DNA of 64,000 bases from Streptomyces sp. NBC_00344 (GCF_036088315.1 NZ_CP107996.1:6375001-6439000), one strand, 5' to 3'; numbered from the stretch's first letter, positions 8,933 to 18,951 are shown. Program-made: numbers and translations. The notes: generated by a model from the letters alone, not told the origin.

Positions 8933-10513
8933 ATGCCCGCACATGATTCCTATGACGTCGTGATCGTCGGTGGTGGCCACAACGGCCTCGTCGCCGCCGC
9001 GTATCTCGCCCGCGCCGGACGTTCCGTCCTCGTCCTGGAACGCCTCGGCCAGACCGGCGGGGCGGCAGTCTCCACCAGCCCCTTCGCGGGAGTCGATGTG
9101 CGGCTCTCGCGCTATTCGTACCTGGTCAGCCTGTTGCCACAGAAGATTGTCCGGGATCTCGGGCTGAGGTTCGCCGTCAGTGAGCGCACCATCTCCTCGT
9201 ACACTCCGGCAGTCCGGGACGGCCGGCCCACCGGGCTGCTGGTGGGCGGCGGAGCGGATCGCACCCGCGAGTCGTTCGCGGCGCTCACCGGCAGCGATCG
9301 GGAGTACGCCTCGTGGCAGCGGTTCTACGAGCAGACGCGCCACGTCGCCGAGCGGGTCTTCCCCACACTCACCGAGCCGCTGCCCAGCCGTGCGGCGCTG
9401 CGCCGGCGGATCGGCGACGACCAGGTCTGGCAGATGCTCTTCGAACAGCCCATCGGCGCCACCATCGAGGAGAGGTTCGATGACGATCTCGTCCGCGGGG
9501 TCGTCCTGACCGATGCCCTGATCGGCACCTTCGCCGACGCCCATGATCCGTCACTTCAGCAGAACCGGTGTTTCCTCTATCACGTCATCGGCAACGGCAC
9601 GGGCGACTGGAACGTCCCGGTGGGCGGCATGGGCGCGCTCACCGACGCGCTGGCCGCGGCTGCTCGCGGTGCCGGTGCCGAGATCGTCACAGGACACGAG
9701 GCCACCCGCATCGAGACCGACGGCAGTCATGCGGCGGTCACCTTCCGGAACGACGACGCCGAAGCCTCGGTCGGGGCCGGCCACGTCCTGGTGAACGCCT
9801 CCCCCCAGGCGCTGGCCACGCTGCTCGGCGAGCGGCAGCCGAAGCCTGCCGAGGGCGCCCAGCTGAAGGTCAACATGCTGTTGCGCAGGCTGCCCCGGCT
9901 GCGTGACCGCACCGTCGACCCACGCGAGGCCTTCGCCGGTACCTTCCACATCGCCGAGGGGTACGGGCAGCTTGCCGACGCGTACGCCCAGGCCGCCGAC
10001 GGCCGGCTCCCGGACGCGCCACCGTCCGAGATCTACTGTCATTCGCTGACCGATCCGTCGATCCTCGGCCCTTCGCTGGCAGCCGAGGGTTACCAGACCC
10101 TCACACTCTTCGGACTGCACACCCCGGCCGGGCTCTTCGCACAGGACAACGACACGGTGCGTGACACCCTGCTGAAAGCGACTCTCGCCCAGCTGGACGC
10201 GCATCTGGAGGAGTCCGTGGCCGACTGCCTGGCACTGGACGAGGACGGCCGCCCCTGCATCGAAGCGAAGACCCCGCTCGACCTGGAACGCGAACTGCGG
10301 TTGCCCGGAGGCAACATCTTCCATCGGGACCTCGCCTTTCCCTACGCCGCGGACGACGAGGAGAACGCCGCCGGCACCTCGGCCGCCGCGGGCCGGTGGG
10401 GTGTGGGCACGGCGCACGCGAATGTCCTGCTGTGCGGCGCGGGCGCCGTCCGGGGCGGCGGGGTCAGCGGCATTCCCGGCCACAACGCTGCGATGTGCGT
10501 CCTCGGGGAGTGA
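8933..10513 (+). CDS. NAD(P)/FAD-dependent oxidoreductase (phytoene desaturase-like)
   Basis: This 526-residue flavoprotein opens with the dinucleotide-binding motif VVIVGGGHNGLVAAAYLARAG and the LERLGQTGGAA continuation typical of CrtI-like amine-oxidase-fold desaturases. It ends with a second FAD contact region (LLCGAGAVRGGGVSGIPGHNAA). Members oxidise carotenoid-like or other hydrophobic substrates, but no carotenoid genes are nearby. AAGG just before 8933 supports this ATG rather than the GTG at 8918. The stop is 3 bp from that of the convergent DUF4232 gene. Confidence 0.9.
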   Translation: MPAHDSYDVVIVGGGHNGLVAAAYLARAGRSVLVLERLGQTGGAAVSTSPFAGVDVRLSRYSYLVSLLPQKIVRDLGLRFAVSERTISSYTPAVRDGRPTGLLVGGGADRTRESFAALTGSDREYASWQRFYEQTRHVAERVFPTLTEPLPSRAALRRRIGDDQVWQMLFEQPIGATIEERFDDDLVRGVVLTDALIGTFADAHDPSLQQNRCFLYHVIGNGTGDWNVPVGGMGALTDALAAAARGAGAEIVTGHEATRIETDGSHAAVTFRNDDAEASVGAGHVLVNASPQALATLLGERQPKPAEGAQLKVNMLLRRLPRLRDRTVDPREAFAGTFHIAEGYGQLADAYAQAADGRLPDAPPSEIYCHSLTDPSILGPSLAAEGYQTLTLFGLHTPAGLFAQDNDTVRDTLLKATLAQLDAHLEESVADCLALDEDGRPCIEAKTPLDLERELRLPGGNIFHRDLAFPYAADDEENAAGTSAAAGRWGVGTAHANVLLCGAGAVRGGGVSGIPGHNAAMCVLGE

Positions 10514-10516
10514 CGG

Positions 10517-11254
10517 TCAGGATCCGATCGGATTGACGAAGGTCGCCGGGTGGGTGGCGCCGTCCTGCTGAGTGACGGCGCCACCGAACGGCCACCGCAG
10601 CTCGAACTGCTTCTTCTCGTCGGGCGGGGTGATACGCACCAGACCGGGTTCGAAGGTGCCGGACCCCTTCTGGGTGGTGGCGCCGAGGGTGATGCTGAAA
10701 TCGGTGCTGTCGCCGGGCGCCAGCGAGATGGCGGTGACCGGCTTCGATGAACGGGACAGGGACCAGGTGCCGTCGTCGGACTGGTTACCGACGACGTCCA
10801 CGCCGGGGAAGCCGCTGAGCGTGCAACTGTGTGAGCCGATGTTGGTGAAGGCGACGGAAGCCCGCGTCTGGTTCTCGGACTTCATGTCGGGGACCGCGTC
10901 GCCACCGGTGGCGAAGGCCGCCTTCAGGTCAGCGGTGTGACACCGGGCCGCGCCGGAGGCGCCGTTCGTCGAGCCCTTGCCCGAGCTCCCCCTGCTCGCG
11001 CTCCCCTTGGAGCTGCCGCCCGCGGAACTGCCGCCTGTGGAGGAGCCGTTGGATGACGCGGTGCCGGACCCGCCGGAACCGGCTGTCGTCGTGTCCTTGC
11101 CACCGGTACTGGCGTCGGACGCGGTGGAACTGTCCGACGCGGCCGATCCCTTGGTGTCCGAAGAGGAAGAACATGCGCCGGCGCCGAGACCCAGCGCTGT
11201 CACGGCGATGACGGCGGCAAGACGGCGGGAGAGTCGGTTCGGCTGTGCGTGCAT
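10517..11254 (-). CDS. DUF4232 lipoprotein
   Basis: This 245-residue protein has a lipoprotein signal (LGLGAGAC lipobox at about residues 22-29) and a low-complexity Ser/Gly/Thr-rich spacer of about 75 residues. A C-terminal DUF4232 beta-sandwich follows, with two Cys (CHTADL, CTLSGFPG) likely forming a disulfide. The domain is common in actinobacterial surface proteins and has no known activity. The spacer probably carries it across the peptidoglycan. A second, spacer-free DUF4232 protein is encoded at 45297-45839. Confidence 0.9.
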   Translation of the reverse strand: MHAQPNRLSRRLAAVIAVTALGLGAGACSSSSDTKGSAASDSSTASDASTGGKDTTTAGSGGSGTASSNGSSTGGSSAGGSSKGSASRGSSGKGSTNGASGAARCHTADLKAAFATGGDAVPDMKSENQTRASVAFTNIGSHSCTLSGFPGVDVVGNQSDDGTWSLSRSSKPVTAISLAPGDSTDFSITLGATTQKGSGTFEPGLVRITPPDEKKQFELRWPFGGAVTQQDGATHPATFVNPIGS

Positions 11255-11422
11255 GAGTGCGGGCCCCAGGTGTCGGCGGAAGCAGGTGATCTACGTCAGG
11301 CATCACGCACGGAGCACCGGGGGCAGTTGCGCCGGAGGCAGAACAGCTGCATGTGACATGGAACTCCGCCCGGCGGGGGAACCCGCCAGGCGAACGGGGC
11401 ATCACACCACGCGCCCGGCGGT

Positions 11423-13240
11423 TCAGTCCTCGGAACGTGTCCATCCCGCGGCCTCGATCCGCGCCGCGTCACCGGGCCTGGCCTCGTCGAAGACCGTCCG
11501 CCGGCCGTCCTCGACCATGACTCCGTCGACGTACACCCCCCGCCCCACATACAGCGGATCGGTCGTGCAACGCCAGCGCAACCGCACCTCCTTGCCGTGC
11601 CACGCGGCGAGATCCGCGTCCAGCCGGTGCCACACCCGCCCGGACCATCCGTCGAGCGAGCCGGTCGGATGAGGCTCCGGCGCCCCGCCCCGGCGCGTGG
11701 TGGAGAAGGGCACCGGCTGCCAGGCGGCCCCTGAGTCCGCCGCGCACTCCAGGAACAGGAAGTCGGAGTGCGGCTCGGTGTCCCACCAGAGGGAGGCCGT
11801 CAGGTGCGTCCGCGCCGAGGGTGGAGTGAGCGGGGGCAGCGTGAGGGTGGCCGTGGTGGCGCTCGCCATACCGGAGAACCACGCTGTCCGCCCCTGGGCC
11901 GGAGGTACCGGCACCGCACGGGCGAGATGGTTCGCCGCGGCGACCCGTGGGGCGCTTCCGCTGCGCCAGTTGCGCACCGGGTGGACCGAGTTCCCCAGCA
12001 CGATCAGAAAGGAGTCCGTGGAAGGGTCGAGCACCAGGCTGGTTCCGGTGAAGCCGGTGTGTCCGGCGGTGCGCGGGGTGGCCATCGCGCCCATGTACCA
12101 GTGCTGGTAGAGCTCGAAGCCGAGACCGTGATTGTCGCCGGGGAAGGCCGAGTTGAAGTCGGTGAACAGCAGGTCCACCGAATCACTGCGCAGAATGCGG
12201 GCCTTTCCGTAGGCACCCCCGTTCAGCAGTGTGCGGGCGAGGACGGCCAGGTCCCAGGCACAGGAGAAGATCCCGGCGTGTCCGGCGACGCCGCCGAAGC
12301 TGTAGGCGTTCTCGTCGTGCACCTCTCCCCAGACGAGCCCGCGGTCGAGTCCCGACCAGGGCAGCCGGGCGTCCTCGGTGGCGGCGATCTTCGGCTTCCA
12401 GGCGGCGGGCGGGTTGTAGCGGGTCCGGTCCATGCCGAGCGGGTCGGTGATCCCCTCGCGGAGCAGGACGTCCAGAGTGCTGCCTGTGATGGACTCAAGG
12501 ACCAGCTGCAGCGAGATGAGATTGAGGTCGGAGTAGAGATACGCGGTCCCGGGTGCGTTGATCGGCGCCTCGTTCCACAGCAGCCGCAGTCGGGCATCCC
12601 GTGTCTGCTCCTTGTAGAGCGCCAGCGTCGCGCGGAAGCCCGAGGTATGGGTGAGGAGCTGGCGCACCGTCACATCCTGCTTGCCTGCGGCGGCGAACTC
12701 AGGGATGTAGGAAGCCACCTTCGCCGTCGCGTCGAGCGCGCCACGTTCGATCTGCTGCACCGCGAGGAGCGAGGTGAACAGCTTGGTGACGGAGGCCAGA
12801 TCGTAGACCGTGTCCTCGGCCGTCGGGATCTGCCGGTCCGCCGGGAACTCCACGCCGGTGTCCGACGTCTCGTCGTACGCCGCATAGCGCACGGCGCGGC
12901 CGATCGGCCGGTGCAGCGCCACGGTCCCGCCCCGCCCCGCGAGCAGCACCGCGCCCGCGTACCAGGGGTGCGTGGGTGAGGGGCCGAGGAAGGTCTCCGC
13001 GTCCTTCACCAGCTGGTCCAGATGTGCGGAGAGCAGCCCTGCCTGCTCGGCGGAGCCGTGCCGCAGCGTCGTACGGCGCGAACGGGACCCCCGGCCCCGC
13101 GCGTCACGTACACCGGCGCCTTCGGCCGCGGCCGCCGGGCCGGCCGGGAGAGCCGCCAGCACCAGTGCTCCGCCGAGAGCCAGGACCCCGCCCCCGAGCC
13201 GGCGCCTGCTGATGTCCCCGCCCGCTGCGCTCTCGCCCAT
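11423..13240 (-). CDS. Tat-exported serine hydrolase (beta-lactamase/esterase family)
   Basis: This 605-residue protein has an N-terminal twin-arginine signal (SRRRLGGG, then a hydrophobic Ala/Leu stretch). Its serine beta-lactamase-like domain has the SxxK motif in DLASVTKLF, the tyrosine motif YSD (in YLYSDLNLIS) and HTG in GHTGFTG. Such proteins are D-alanyl-D-alanine peptidases, esterases or amide hydrolases; sequence alone does not choose. The last ~140 residues look like a beta-sandwich, perhaps a sugar-binding or MAM-like module. The ATG at 13240 is preceded by GGGAG; longer upstream reading frame lacks a signal peptide. It is divergent from the antiporter gene. Confidence 0.88.
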   Translation of the reverse strand: MGESAAGGDISRRRLGGGVLALGGALVLAALPAGPAAAAEGAGVRDARGRGSRSRRTTLRHGSAEQAGLLSAHLDQLVKDAETFLGPSPTHPWYAGAVLLAGRGGTVALHRPIGRAVRYAAYDETSDTGVEFPADRQIPTAEDTVYDLASVTKLFTSLLAVQQIERGALDATAKVASYIPEFAAAGKQDVTVRQLLTHTSGFRATLALYKEQTRDARLRLLWNEAPINAPGTAYLYSDLNLISLQLVLESITGSTLDVLLREGITDPLGMDRTRYNPPAAWKPKIAATEDARLPWSGLDRGLVWGEVHDENAYSFGGVAGHAGIFSCAWDLAVLARTLLNGGAYGKARILRSDSVDLLFTDFNSAFPGDNHGLGFELYQHWYMGAMATPRTAGHTGFTGTSLVLDPSTDSFLIVLGNSVHPVRNWRSGSAPRVAAANHLARAVPVPPAQGRTAWFSGMASATTATLTLPPLTPPSARTHLTASLWWDTEPHSDFLFLECAADSGAAWQPVPFSTTRRGGAPEPHPTGSLDGWSGRVWHRLDADLAAWHGKEVRLRWRCTTDPLYVGRGVYVDGVMVEDGRRTVFDEARPGDAARIEAAGWTRSED

Positions 13241-13393
13241 CAGCACTCCCTGAAAGTATTTTTCGAAGTCTTGGCCGGCCTCGGAAGCTTTCTGCCATCG
13301 GTGCGCGGGTGTCAACCCTCGGTGCGCTGTCCACCGGGCCACCCGGCGCAGCGCGACGAGCGGACCACCGGCCCCTCTGGCAGCGTGATCGCC

Positions 13394-14494
13394 ATGAGTA
13401 CGGGCACCGCGGCGCTGACACGGCAGTGGACCATCTGGGTGCCGCTGGTGGCGGTGGTGGCTCTGGCCGTCGCCTGGGGGCGCGACCTGCCCGGTTTCGC
13501 GGTCGCCCTGGTGGCGCTCTGTCTGGCCGGGGCCGTCCTGGCCGCGGTGCACCACGCCGAGGTCATCGCCCACCGGGTGGGGGAGCCCTTCGGATCACTG
13601 GTGCTCGCGGTGGCCGTCACCATCATCGAAGTCGCCCTCATCGTCACCCTGATGGCCGACGGAGGGACCAAGTACTCCGCTCTGGCCCGCGACACGGTGT
13701 TCGCCGCGGTCATGATCACCTGCAACGGGATCGTCGGCATCTCCCTCCTGGTGGGGGCGGTACGCCGCAGGGTCGCCGTCTTCAACGCGGAGGGGTCCGG
13801 CACCGCTCTGTCGGCGGTCGCCGCACTGGCCGCCCTCACGCTGGTGCTCCCGACGTTCACCACCAGCAGGCCCGGCCGTGAATTCTCCGGACCACAGCTG
13901 ACTTTCGCGGCGATCGCCTCGATCTGTCTCTACGGGCTCTTCGTCGCGGTACAGACCGTGCGGCACCGGGACTACTTCCTCCCCGTCACCCAGGAGGGCA
14001 CGATCCAGGACTCCGGTGGCCACGCCCCGCCACCCGGCCGGGTGGCGGCGCTGTGGAGCCTGGCGTTGCTGCTCGTCGCGCTCATCGCGGTGGTGGGCAA
14101 CGCGAAGGCGATCTCGCCCACGCTGGAGACCGGTGTCGAGGCCGCCGGTCTGCCCCATGCGGTGGTCGGGGTGATCATCGCGCTGCTGGTGCTGCTGCCC
14201 GAGACCCTGGCCGCCGTGCGGGCCGCTCGCCGGGACCGCGTCCAGACCAGTCTCAATCTGGCGCTGGGCTCGGCGATGGCGAGCATCGGTCTGACCATTC
14301 CCGCCATCGCGCTGGCCTCCGTCTGGCTCACCGGTCCGCTGCTGCTCGGCCTGGACGCCACCCATATGGTTCTGCTCGTACTCACCGTCCTGGTGGGCGC
14401 CCTGACCATCGTCCCCGGGCGGGCCACGTTGATGCAGGGCGGTATCCATCTGGCGGTGTTCGCCGCCTTCGTGTTCCTTGCCATCAGCCCCTGA
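13394..14494 (+). CDS. chaA: Calcium/proton antiporter (ChaA/CaX family)
   Basis: This membrane protein is about 366 residues long with about 11 hydrophobic segments. The two conserved alpha-repeat motifs of the Ca2+:cation antiporter superfamily are visible: GEPFGSLVLAVAVTIIEVAL in the first half and LLPETLAAVRAARRDRVQTS in the second, each with the acidic residue used for ion binding. It probably exports Ca2+ or Na+/K+ in exchange for protons. The ATG at 13394 starts just before the first membrane segment. Confidence 0.9.
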   Translation: MSTGTAALTRQWTIWVPLVAVVALAVAWGRDLPGFAVALVALCLAGAVLAAVHHAEVIAHRVGEPFGSLVLAVAVTIIEVALIVTLMADGGTKYSALARDTVFAAVMITCNGIVGISLLVGAVRRRVAVFNAEGSGTALSAVAALAALTLVLPTFTTSRPGREFSGPQLTFAAIASICLYGLFVAVQTVRHRDYFLPVTQEGTIQDSGGHAPPPGRVAALWSLALLLVALIAVVGNAKAISPTLETGVEAAGLPHAVVGVIIALLVLLPETLAAVRAARRDRVQTSLNLALGSAMASIGLTIPAIALASVWLTGPLLLGLDATHMVLLVLTVLVGALTIVPGRATLMQGGIHLAVFAAFVFLAISP

Positions 14495-14533
14495 CTCGCC
14501 GTCGTCCGGCCGCGGACGTCCCGCAGTGGCGCT

Positions 14534-14569
14534 CCGGTCACGACGCCCGGGCCGCATCGCCGTGACCGG
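14534..14569 (+). terminator. Hairpin after chaA
   Basis: CCGGTCACG and CGTGACCGG form a perfect 9-bp stem with an 18-nt loop between the antiporter stop and the next start. There is no T tract; it is a weak candidate. Confidence 0.35.
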
Positions 14570-14623
14570 CCGGGAGCAGCCGTTCCCCTTGACCTGATTC
14601 CGGACGGAACGCAGGATCACGCC

Positions 14624-16135
14624 ATGACCGCAGCACGCAGCAATACAGTCGACGGGATCCTGCGCCGCAGCGCACGGCGAGTGCCCGGGCGCACCGCGGT
14701 GCGCTACGGGAACCGCTCATGGACCTATGCGGCGCTGGACGAGGCGGTGACCACCGCAGCCGCCGTACTCGCCGGACACGGGCTGCGGCCCGGAAGCCGG
14801 GTCGCCTCCTACGGCCACAACTCGGACGCCTACCTCATCGGGTTCCTCGCCTGCGCCCGGGCGGGACTGGTGCACGTCCCGGTGAATCAGAACCTCACGG
14901 GCGACGACCTGGCGTACATCCTCGGTCAGTCGGGCAGCGCGCTGGTGCTCACCGATCCGGACCTGGCCGTCCGTGTGCCAGGGGAACTGCCGGTACGTCT
15001 GCTGCGCGACAGTGACGACTCGCTGCTGGCGGAACTGGGCACGCCACGGCCGTTCGACCCGGAGCCCGCGCCCGAGTCGGAGGACCTGGTCCAACTGCTC
15101 TACACCTCGGGCACGACGGCGCTCCCCAAAGGCGCCATGATGACGCACCGTGCGCTGGTGCACGAGTACGTCAGCGCCATCCATGCCCTGGACCTGAGGG
15201 AGACCGACCGGCCCGTCCATTCGCTGCCGCTCTACCATTCGGCGCAGCTGCATGTCTTTCTGCTGCCGTATCTGGCGGTGGGCGCGGAGAACACGATCCT
15301 CGACGCACCGGACGCCGCGACGATCTTCGACCTGGCCGAGGCCGGCCGGGCCGACAGTCTCTTCGCACCACCCACCGTCTGGATCGGCCTGGCGAACCAT
15401 CCCGACTTCGCCTCCCGAGATCTGGGCGGACTGCGCAAGGCTTTCTACGGCGCCTCGATCATGCCGGTGCCCGTCCTGGAGCGGTTGCGTGAGCGGCTGC
15501 CCGGCCTCGCCTTCTACAACTGCTTCGGACAGAGCGAGATCGGCCCGCTGGCCACCGTCCTGGGCCCGGACGAGCACCGGGGACGGATGGACTCCTGCGG
15601 CAGGCCCGTCCTCTTCGTCGAGGCCAGAGTGGTCGACGAGGACGGAAAGGAGACGCCGGACGGAACGGCGGGAGAAGTCGTCTACCGCTCGCCGCAGCTC
15701 TGCGAGGGCTACTGGGGCAAACCGGAGGAGACGGCCGAGGCGTTCAGGGACGGCTGGTTCCACTCCGGAGATCTGGCGGTGCGCGACGCGGAGGGCTACT
15801 TCACCGTGGTCGACCGGGTGAAGGACGTCATCAACTCAGGTGGTGTACTGGTCGCTTCACGTCAGGTCGAGGACGCCCTCTACACCCACCCCGCTGTCGC
15901 CGAGGCGGCCGTCGTGGGGCTTCCCGACGAGCGCTGGATCGAGGCCGTGACGGCTGTGGTGGTGACACGGCACCAGGTCACCGAGGACGAACTCGTTCTG
16001 CACGCACGGGAGATGCTGCCGCACTTCAAGGCACCCAAGCGCATCCTGTTCGTCGACTCGCTGCCGCGCAACGCCAGCGGGAAGATCCTCAAACGTGAAC
16101 TCCGGGACCGCTTCGCAGATCCACAACCCTCTTGA
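14624..16135 (+). CDS. AMP-forming acyl-CoA synthetase
   Basis: This 503-residue member of the ANL superfamily carries the P-loop YTSGTTALPKGAMMTH (about residues 160-175), the A5 motif YNCFGQSE, the A7/A8 motifs HSGDLAV and VVDRVKDVINSGG, and the C-terminal A10 lysine in PRNASGKILKREL. It activates a carboxylic acid to its CoA thioester via an acyl-adenylate. The chain type is not predictable, though fatty or aryl acids are likely. The gene converges on paaK and the 3' ends overlap by 47 bp, so no terminator separates them. Confidence 0.92.
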   Translation: MTAARSNTVDGILRRSARRVPGRTAVRYGNRSWTYAALDEAVTTAAAVLAGHGLRPGSRVASYGHNSDAYLIGFLACARAGLVHVPVNQNLTGDDLAYILGQSGSALVLTDPDLAVRVPGELPVRLLRDSDDSLLAELGTPRPFDPEPAPESEDLVQLLYTSGTTALPKGAMMTHRALVHEYVSAIHALDLRETDRPVHSLPLYHSAQLHVFLLPYLAVGAENTILDAPDAATIFDLAEAGRADSLFAPPTVWIGLANHPDFASRDLGGLRKAFYGASIMPVPVLERLRERLPGLAFYNCFGQSEIGPLATVLGPDEHRGRMDSCGRPVLFVEARVVDEDGKETPDGTAGEVVYRSPQLCEGYWGKPEETAEAFRDGWFHSGDLAVRDAEGYFTVVDRVKDVINSGGVLVASRQVEDALYTHPAVAEAAVVGLPDERWIEAVTAVVVTRHQVTEDELVLHAREMLPHFKAPKRILFVDSLPRNASGKILKRELRDRFADPQPS

Positions 16136-17390
16136 TCTTCCCCACCGATCGCTCCAGCGTCTCCGGGTCGACGATCTCGACCTGCACGGAGAGCCCGATG
16201 GAGTCCTTGACGGCCGCCGCGACCCGCCCCGCCGCCGCGTCGCGGACCTGCGGAGAACTGTCCGCCCGCGCCTCCACCCGCACGGTCAGTGCGTCCATCC
16301 GGCCCTCCCGGGTGAGCCGCAGCTGGAAGTGCGGCGCGAGTCCGGGGGTGCGCAGCACGATTTCCTCGACCTGGGTCGGAAAGAGGTTGACGCCACGCAC
16401 GATCATCAGGTCGTCGCTCCGGCCGGTGATCTTCTCCATCCGCCGGAAGACCCGTGCGGTGCCGGGCAGCAGCCGGGTCAGGTCCCTGGTCCGGTAACGG
16501 ATCACCGGCATCGCCTCCTTGGTGAGGGAGGTGAAGACCAGCTCGCCCCGCTCACCGTCGGGCAGCACCTCACCGGTGACCGGGTCGACCACCTCCGGAT
16601 AGAAGTGGTCCTCCCAGATGTGCAGACCGTCCTTGGTCTCGACGCATTCCTGTGCGACACCTGGCCCCATGACCTCGGAGAGTCCGTAGATGTCGACGGC
16701 GTCGATCGCGAACCGCTGCTCGATCTCCTTGCGCATCTCCTCGGTCCACGGCTCCGCACCGAAGATGCCGATTTCGAGTGAGGTGGTCCGCGGGTCGATC
16801 CCCTGACGTTCGAACTCGTCGAGCAGGGTCAGCATGTAGGTCGGAGTCACCATGATGATCTCGGGGCGGAAATCCTGGATCAGCTGTACCTGGCGTGCGG
16901 TCATCCCGCCCGACGCGGGGATCACCGTGCAGCCGAGCCGCTCCGCCCCGTAGTGCGCCCCCAGACCACCGGTGAACAGTCCGTATCCGTAGGCCACATG
17001 GACCTTGTGCCCGGGACGGCCGCCGGCTGCCCGGATCGAACGGGCCACCACATCCGCCCAGGTGGAAAGGTCCCGCTCGGTGTAGCCGACAACGGTCGGG
17101 CGGCCGGTGGTTCCGCTGGAGGCGTGGATGCGGCGGACGTCGGCCTGCGGCACGGCGAACATCCCGAAGGGATAGTGGTCGCGCAGGTCGGCCTTGGCGG
17201 TGAAGGGGAAGCGGCCCAGGTCGGCGAGTGTCCGGCAGTCGTCGGGGCGCAGGCCGGCCCTGTCGAATGATTCCCGGTAGAAACGGACGTTCTCGTAGGC
17301 GTGCCGCAGGGTGGCACGCAGCCGCTCGATCTGCAGCGCTTCGAGCTCCTGACGGCCGAGCTGCTCCATCGTATCCAGCAAGGGTGTCAT
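16089..17390 (-). CDS. paaK: Phenylacetate-CoA ligase
   Basis: This 433-residue protein has the PaaK pattern: an N-terminal aromatic-acid-binding part with LRATLRHAYENVRFYRE, the AMP-binding motif ASSGTTGRPTVVGYT, DIYGLSEVMGPG, and the C-terminal domain with ITGRSDDLMIVRGVN and KIKRV. It forms phenylacetyl-CoA from phenylacetate, ATP and CoA, the entry step of aerobic phenylacetate breakdown. The start at 17390 has GGAG 9 nt upstream. The rest of the paa genes are not in the window. A perfect TetR-type operator 26 bp before the start suggests PaaR-like repression. Confidence 0.93.
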   Translation of the reverse strand: MTPLLDTMEQLGRQELEALQIERLRATLRHAYENVRFYRESFDRAGLRPDDCRTLADLGRFPFTAKADLRDHYPFGMFAVPQADVRRIHASSGTTGRPTVVGYTERDLSTWADVVARSIRAAGGRPGHKVHVAYGYGLFTGGLGAHYGAERLGCTVIPASGGMTARQVQLIQDFRPEIIMVTPTYMLTLLDEFERQGIDPRTTSLEIGIFGAEPWTEEMRKEIEQRFAIDAVDIYGLSEVMGPGVAQECVETKDGLHIWEDHFYPEVVDPVTGEVLPDGERGELVFTSLTKEAMPVIRYRTRDLTRLLPGTARVFRRMEKITGRSDDLMIVRGVNLFPTQVEEIVLRTPGLAPHFQLRLTREGRMDALTVRVEARADSSPQVRDAAAGRVAAAVKDSIGLSVQVEIVDPETLERSVGKIKRVVDLRSGPGVHV

Positions 17391-17415
17391 AGGGGCCACT
17401 CCTGTCCCGCCCGGA

Positions 17416-17433
17416 CGACCGATCATTCGGTCG
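17416..17433. promoter_or_regulatory. Perfect TetR-type operator upstream of paaK
   Basis: CGACCGATCATTCGGTCG is a 7-4-7 perfect inverted repeat immediately before paaK. Its form is like operators of PaaR/TetR regulators of phenylacetate genes. An almost identical 18-mer occurs at 47542-47559. No PaaR gene is within the window. Confidence 0.7.
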
Positions 17434-17581
17434 ATCTGTTCGTGATCAGTAATTCAGGAGCGAGGGGGAGCGTCAAGGGATCCGCCGGGACATCCGCCGG
17501 GACGGAGAACGGGAGGCCGCGGACGGATCCCGTCGGTCCGCCGGGCAGGCCTGGCGGGACCGACGGGTCCTGAGGCAGGCA

Positions 17582-18880
17582 TCAGTGGTGCGGCGCCGGG
17601 AGTCCGGCGGCCGGACGCCGGGCGATCAGCAGGGACAGCAGCGCACCCGCCCCGCACACCGCCCCGACGGAGAACCACAGCGGGTCGTACGAGCCGAAGG
17701 CGTCCCGGGCCGCCCCGCCGGCCAGGGCGGCGAGTCCGGCGCCCAGCTGATGCGCGGTCGTCACCCAGCCGAAGACGACCGGACTGTCACTGCCGTACAG
17801 CTCCCGGCAGAGGGCGAGCGTCGGCGGCACGGTGGCCACGTCCAGAAGCCCGAAGAGCACGACGAAAGCGACCATCGGAGGCCCGACGGTGGATGTCATC
17901 AGCATCGGCAGGCACAGCAGCGTCACGCCGCGCAGAGCGTAGTACGCGGAGAGCAGCCGGCGGGGATCGAGGCGGTCGGTCAGCCAGCCGGAGAACACCG
18001 TGCCCCCGACGTTGAAGACACCGATCAGTGCGAGCAGCGACGACGCGGTGGTCGCCGGCATCCCGTGGTCATGGGCGGCCGGTGTGAAGTGGGCCCACAT
18101 CACACCGTTGGTCGAGGCCCCGCAGATCGCGAACGTGGCGGCGAGCAGCCAGAAGGGGGCGGTCCGCGCGGCCGTACCGAGGACCCCCGCGGTACGGGCC
18201 GCCGTGCCGCGCACACGTACCGGACCGTGGTCCAACTCCCGCGCGCCGTAGGCCCGTAGACCGGAGCCGGCGGGACGGTCACGAAGCAGGACGAGCACCG
18301 GCGGCAGCACCGCGACCGCGATCAGGGCGAGCAGTACGGCCGCGGTCCGCCACCCGCGCCCTGTCACCACCCACGACAGCAGCGGCAGGAAGACGAACTG
18401 GCCGAAGACCCCGGCGGCGGTGAGAATCCCGGCGACGAGCCCGCGGCGGCGGACGAACCAGCGGCTGGTGACGGTGGCCGCGAAGGTCAGCGCCATGGAA
18501 CCGGACCCCAGCCCGATGAGCACGCCCCACGTCAGCACGTACTGCCAGGGTGCGGTCATCGCGGTGCTCAGCAGTGCTCCCGCGGCGACCAGGGCCAGCG
18601 CCCCGCCCACCACCCGGCGCATGCCGAAGCGGTCCATCAGTGCGGCGGCGAACGGCGCGATGATTCCGTACAGCACCATGTTCACGGAGGCGGCGAAGCC
18701 GATCGAGCCGCGCGACCAGCCGAACTCCCGGTGCAGGGGGCCGACGAAGAGCCCCGCCGTGGTGGTGAACGCTCCGGCGGCGACGATGGCCAGTGCTGCC
18801 GCGCCGGCCACCCACCATGCGGGATGAATGCGCCTTCGCTGCCGTACGGGACCCGGATGCCGGGTGACGATGTCTGCCAT
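17582..18880 (-). CDS. MFS transporter
   Basis: This 432-residue protein has 12 predicted membrane helices. MFS signatures include DRFGMRRVVGG in the loop after helix 2 and DRLDPRRLLSA in the equivalent second-half loop. The overall pattern resembles monocarboxylate/oxalate-formate-type carriers, where a carboxylate substrate would fit the adjacent acyl-CoA ligase genes. That is inference. The central loop contains a short tandem repeat, GTAARTA twice. It is divergent from the GlxA-type regulator 71 bp away, which may control it. Confidence 0.88.
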   Translation of the reverse strand: MADIVTRHPGPVRQRRRIHPAWWVAGAAALAIVAAGAFTTTAGLFVGPLHREFGWSRGSIGFAASVNMVLYGIIAPFAAALMDRFGMRRVVGGALALVAAGALLSTAMTAPWQYVLTWGVLIGLGSGSMALTFAATVTSRWFVRRRGLVAGILTAAGVFGQFVFLPLLSWVVTGRGWRTAAVLLALIAVAVLPPVLVLLRDRPAGSGLRAYGARELDHGPVRVRGTAARTAGVLGTAARTAPFWLLAATFAICGASTNGVMWAHFTPAAHDHGMPATTASSLLALIGVFNVGGTVFSGWLTDRLDPRRLLSAYYALRGVTLLCLPMLMTSTVGPPMVAFVVLFGLLDVATVPPTLALCRELYGSDSPVVFGWVTTAHQLGAGLAALAGGAARDAFGSYDPLWFSVGAVCGAGALLSLLIARRPAAGLPAPHH

Positions 18881-18951
18881 GTACCGACCCTGCGCCGGAG
18901 GGCCGAGACCTGGCCAGTGGCGAGAAGGACAGGATGTGCAAGGATCTCGCC

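Noticed and set aside
10640..10660. GGTTCGAA-type sequences resembling tRNA T-loops, here and near 32309
   Set aside because: They lie within protein genes and no cloverleaf can be formed around them.
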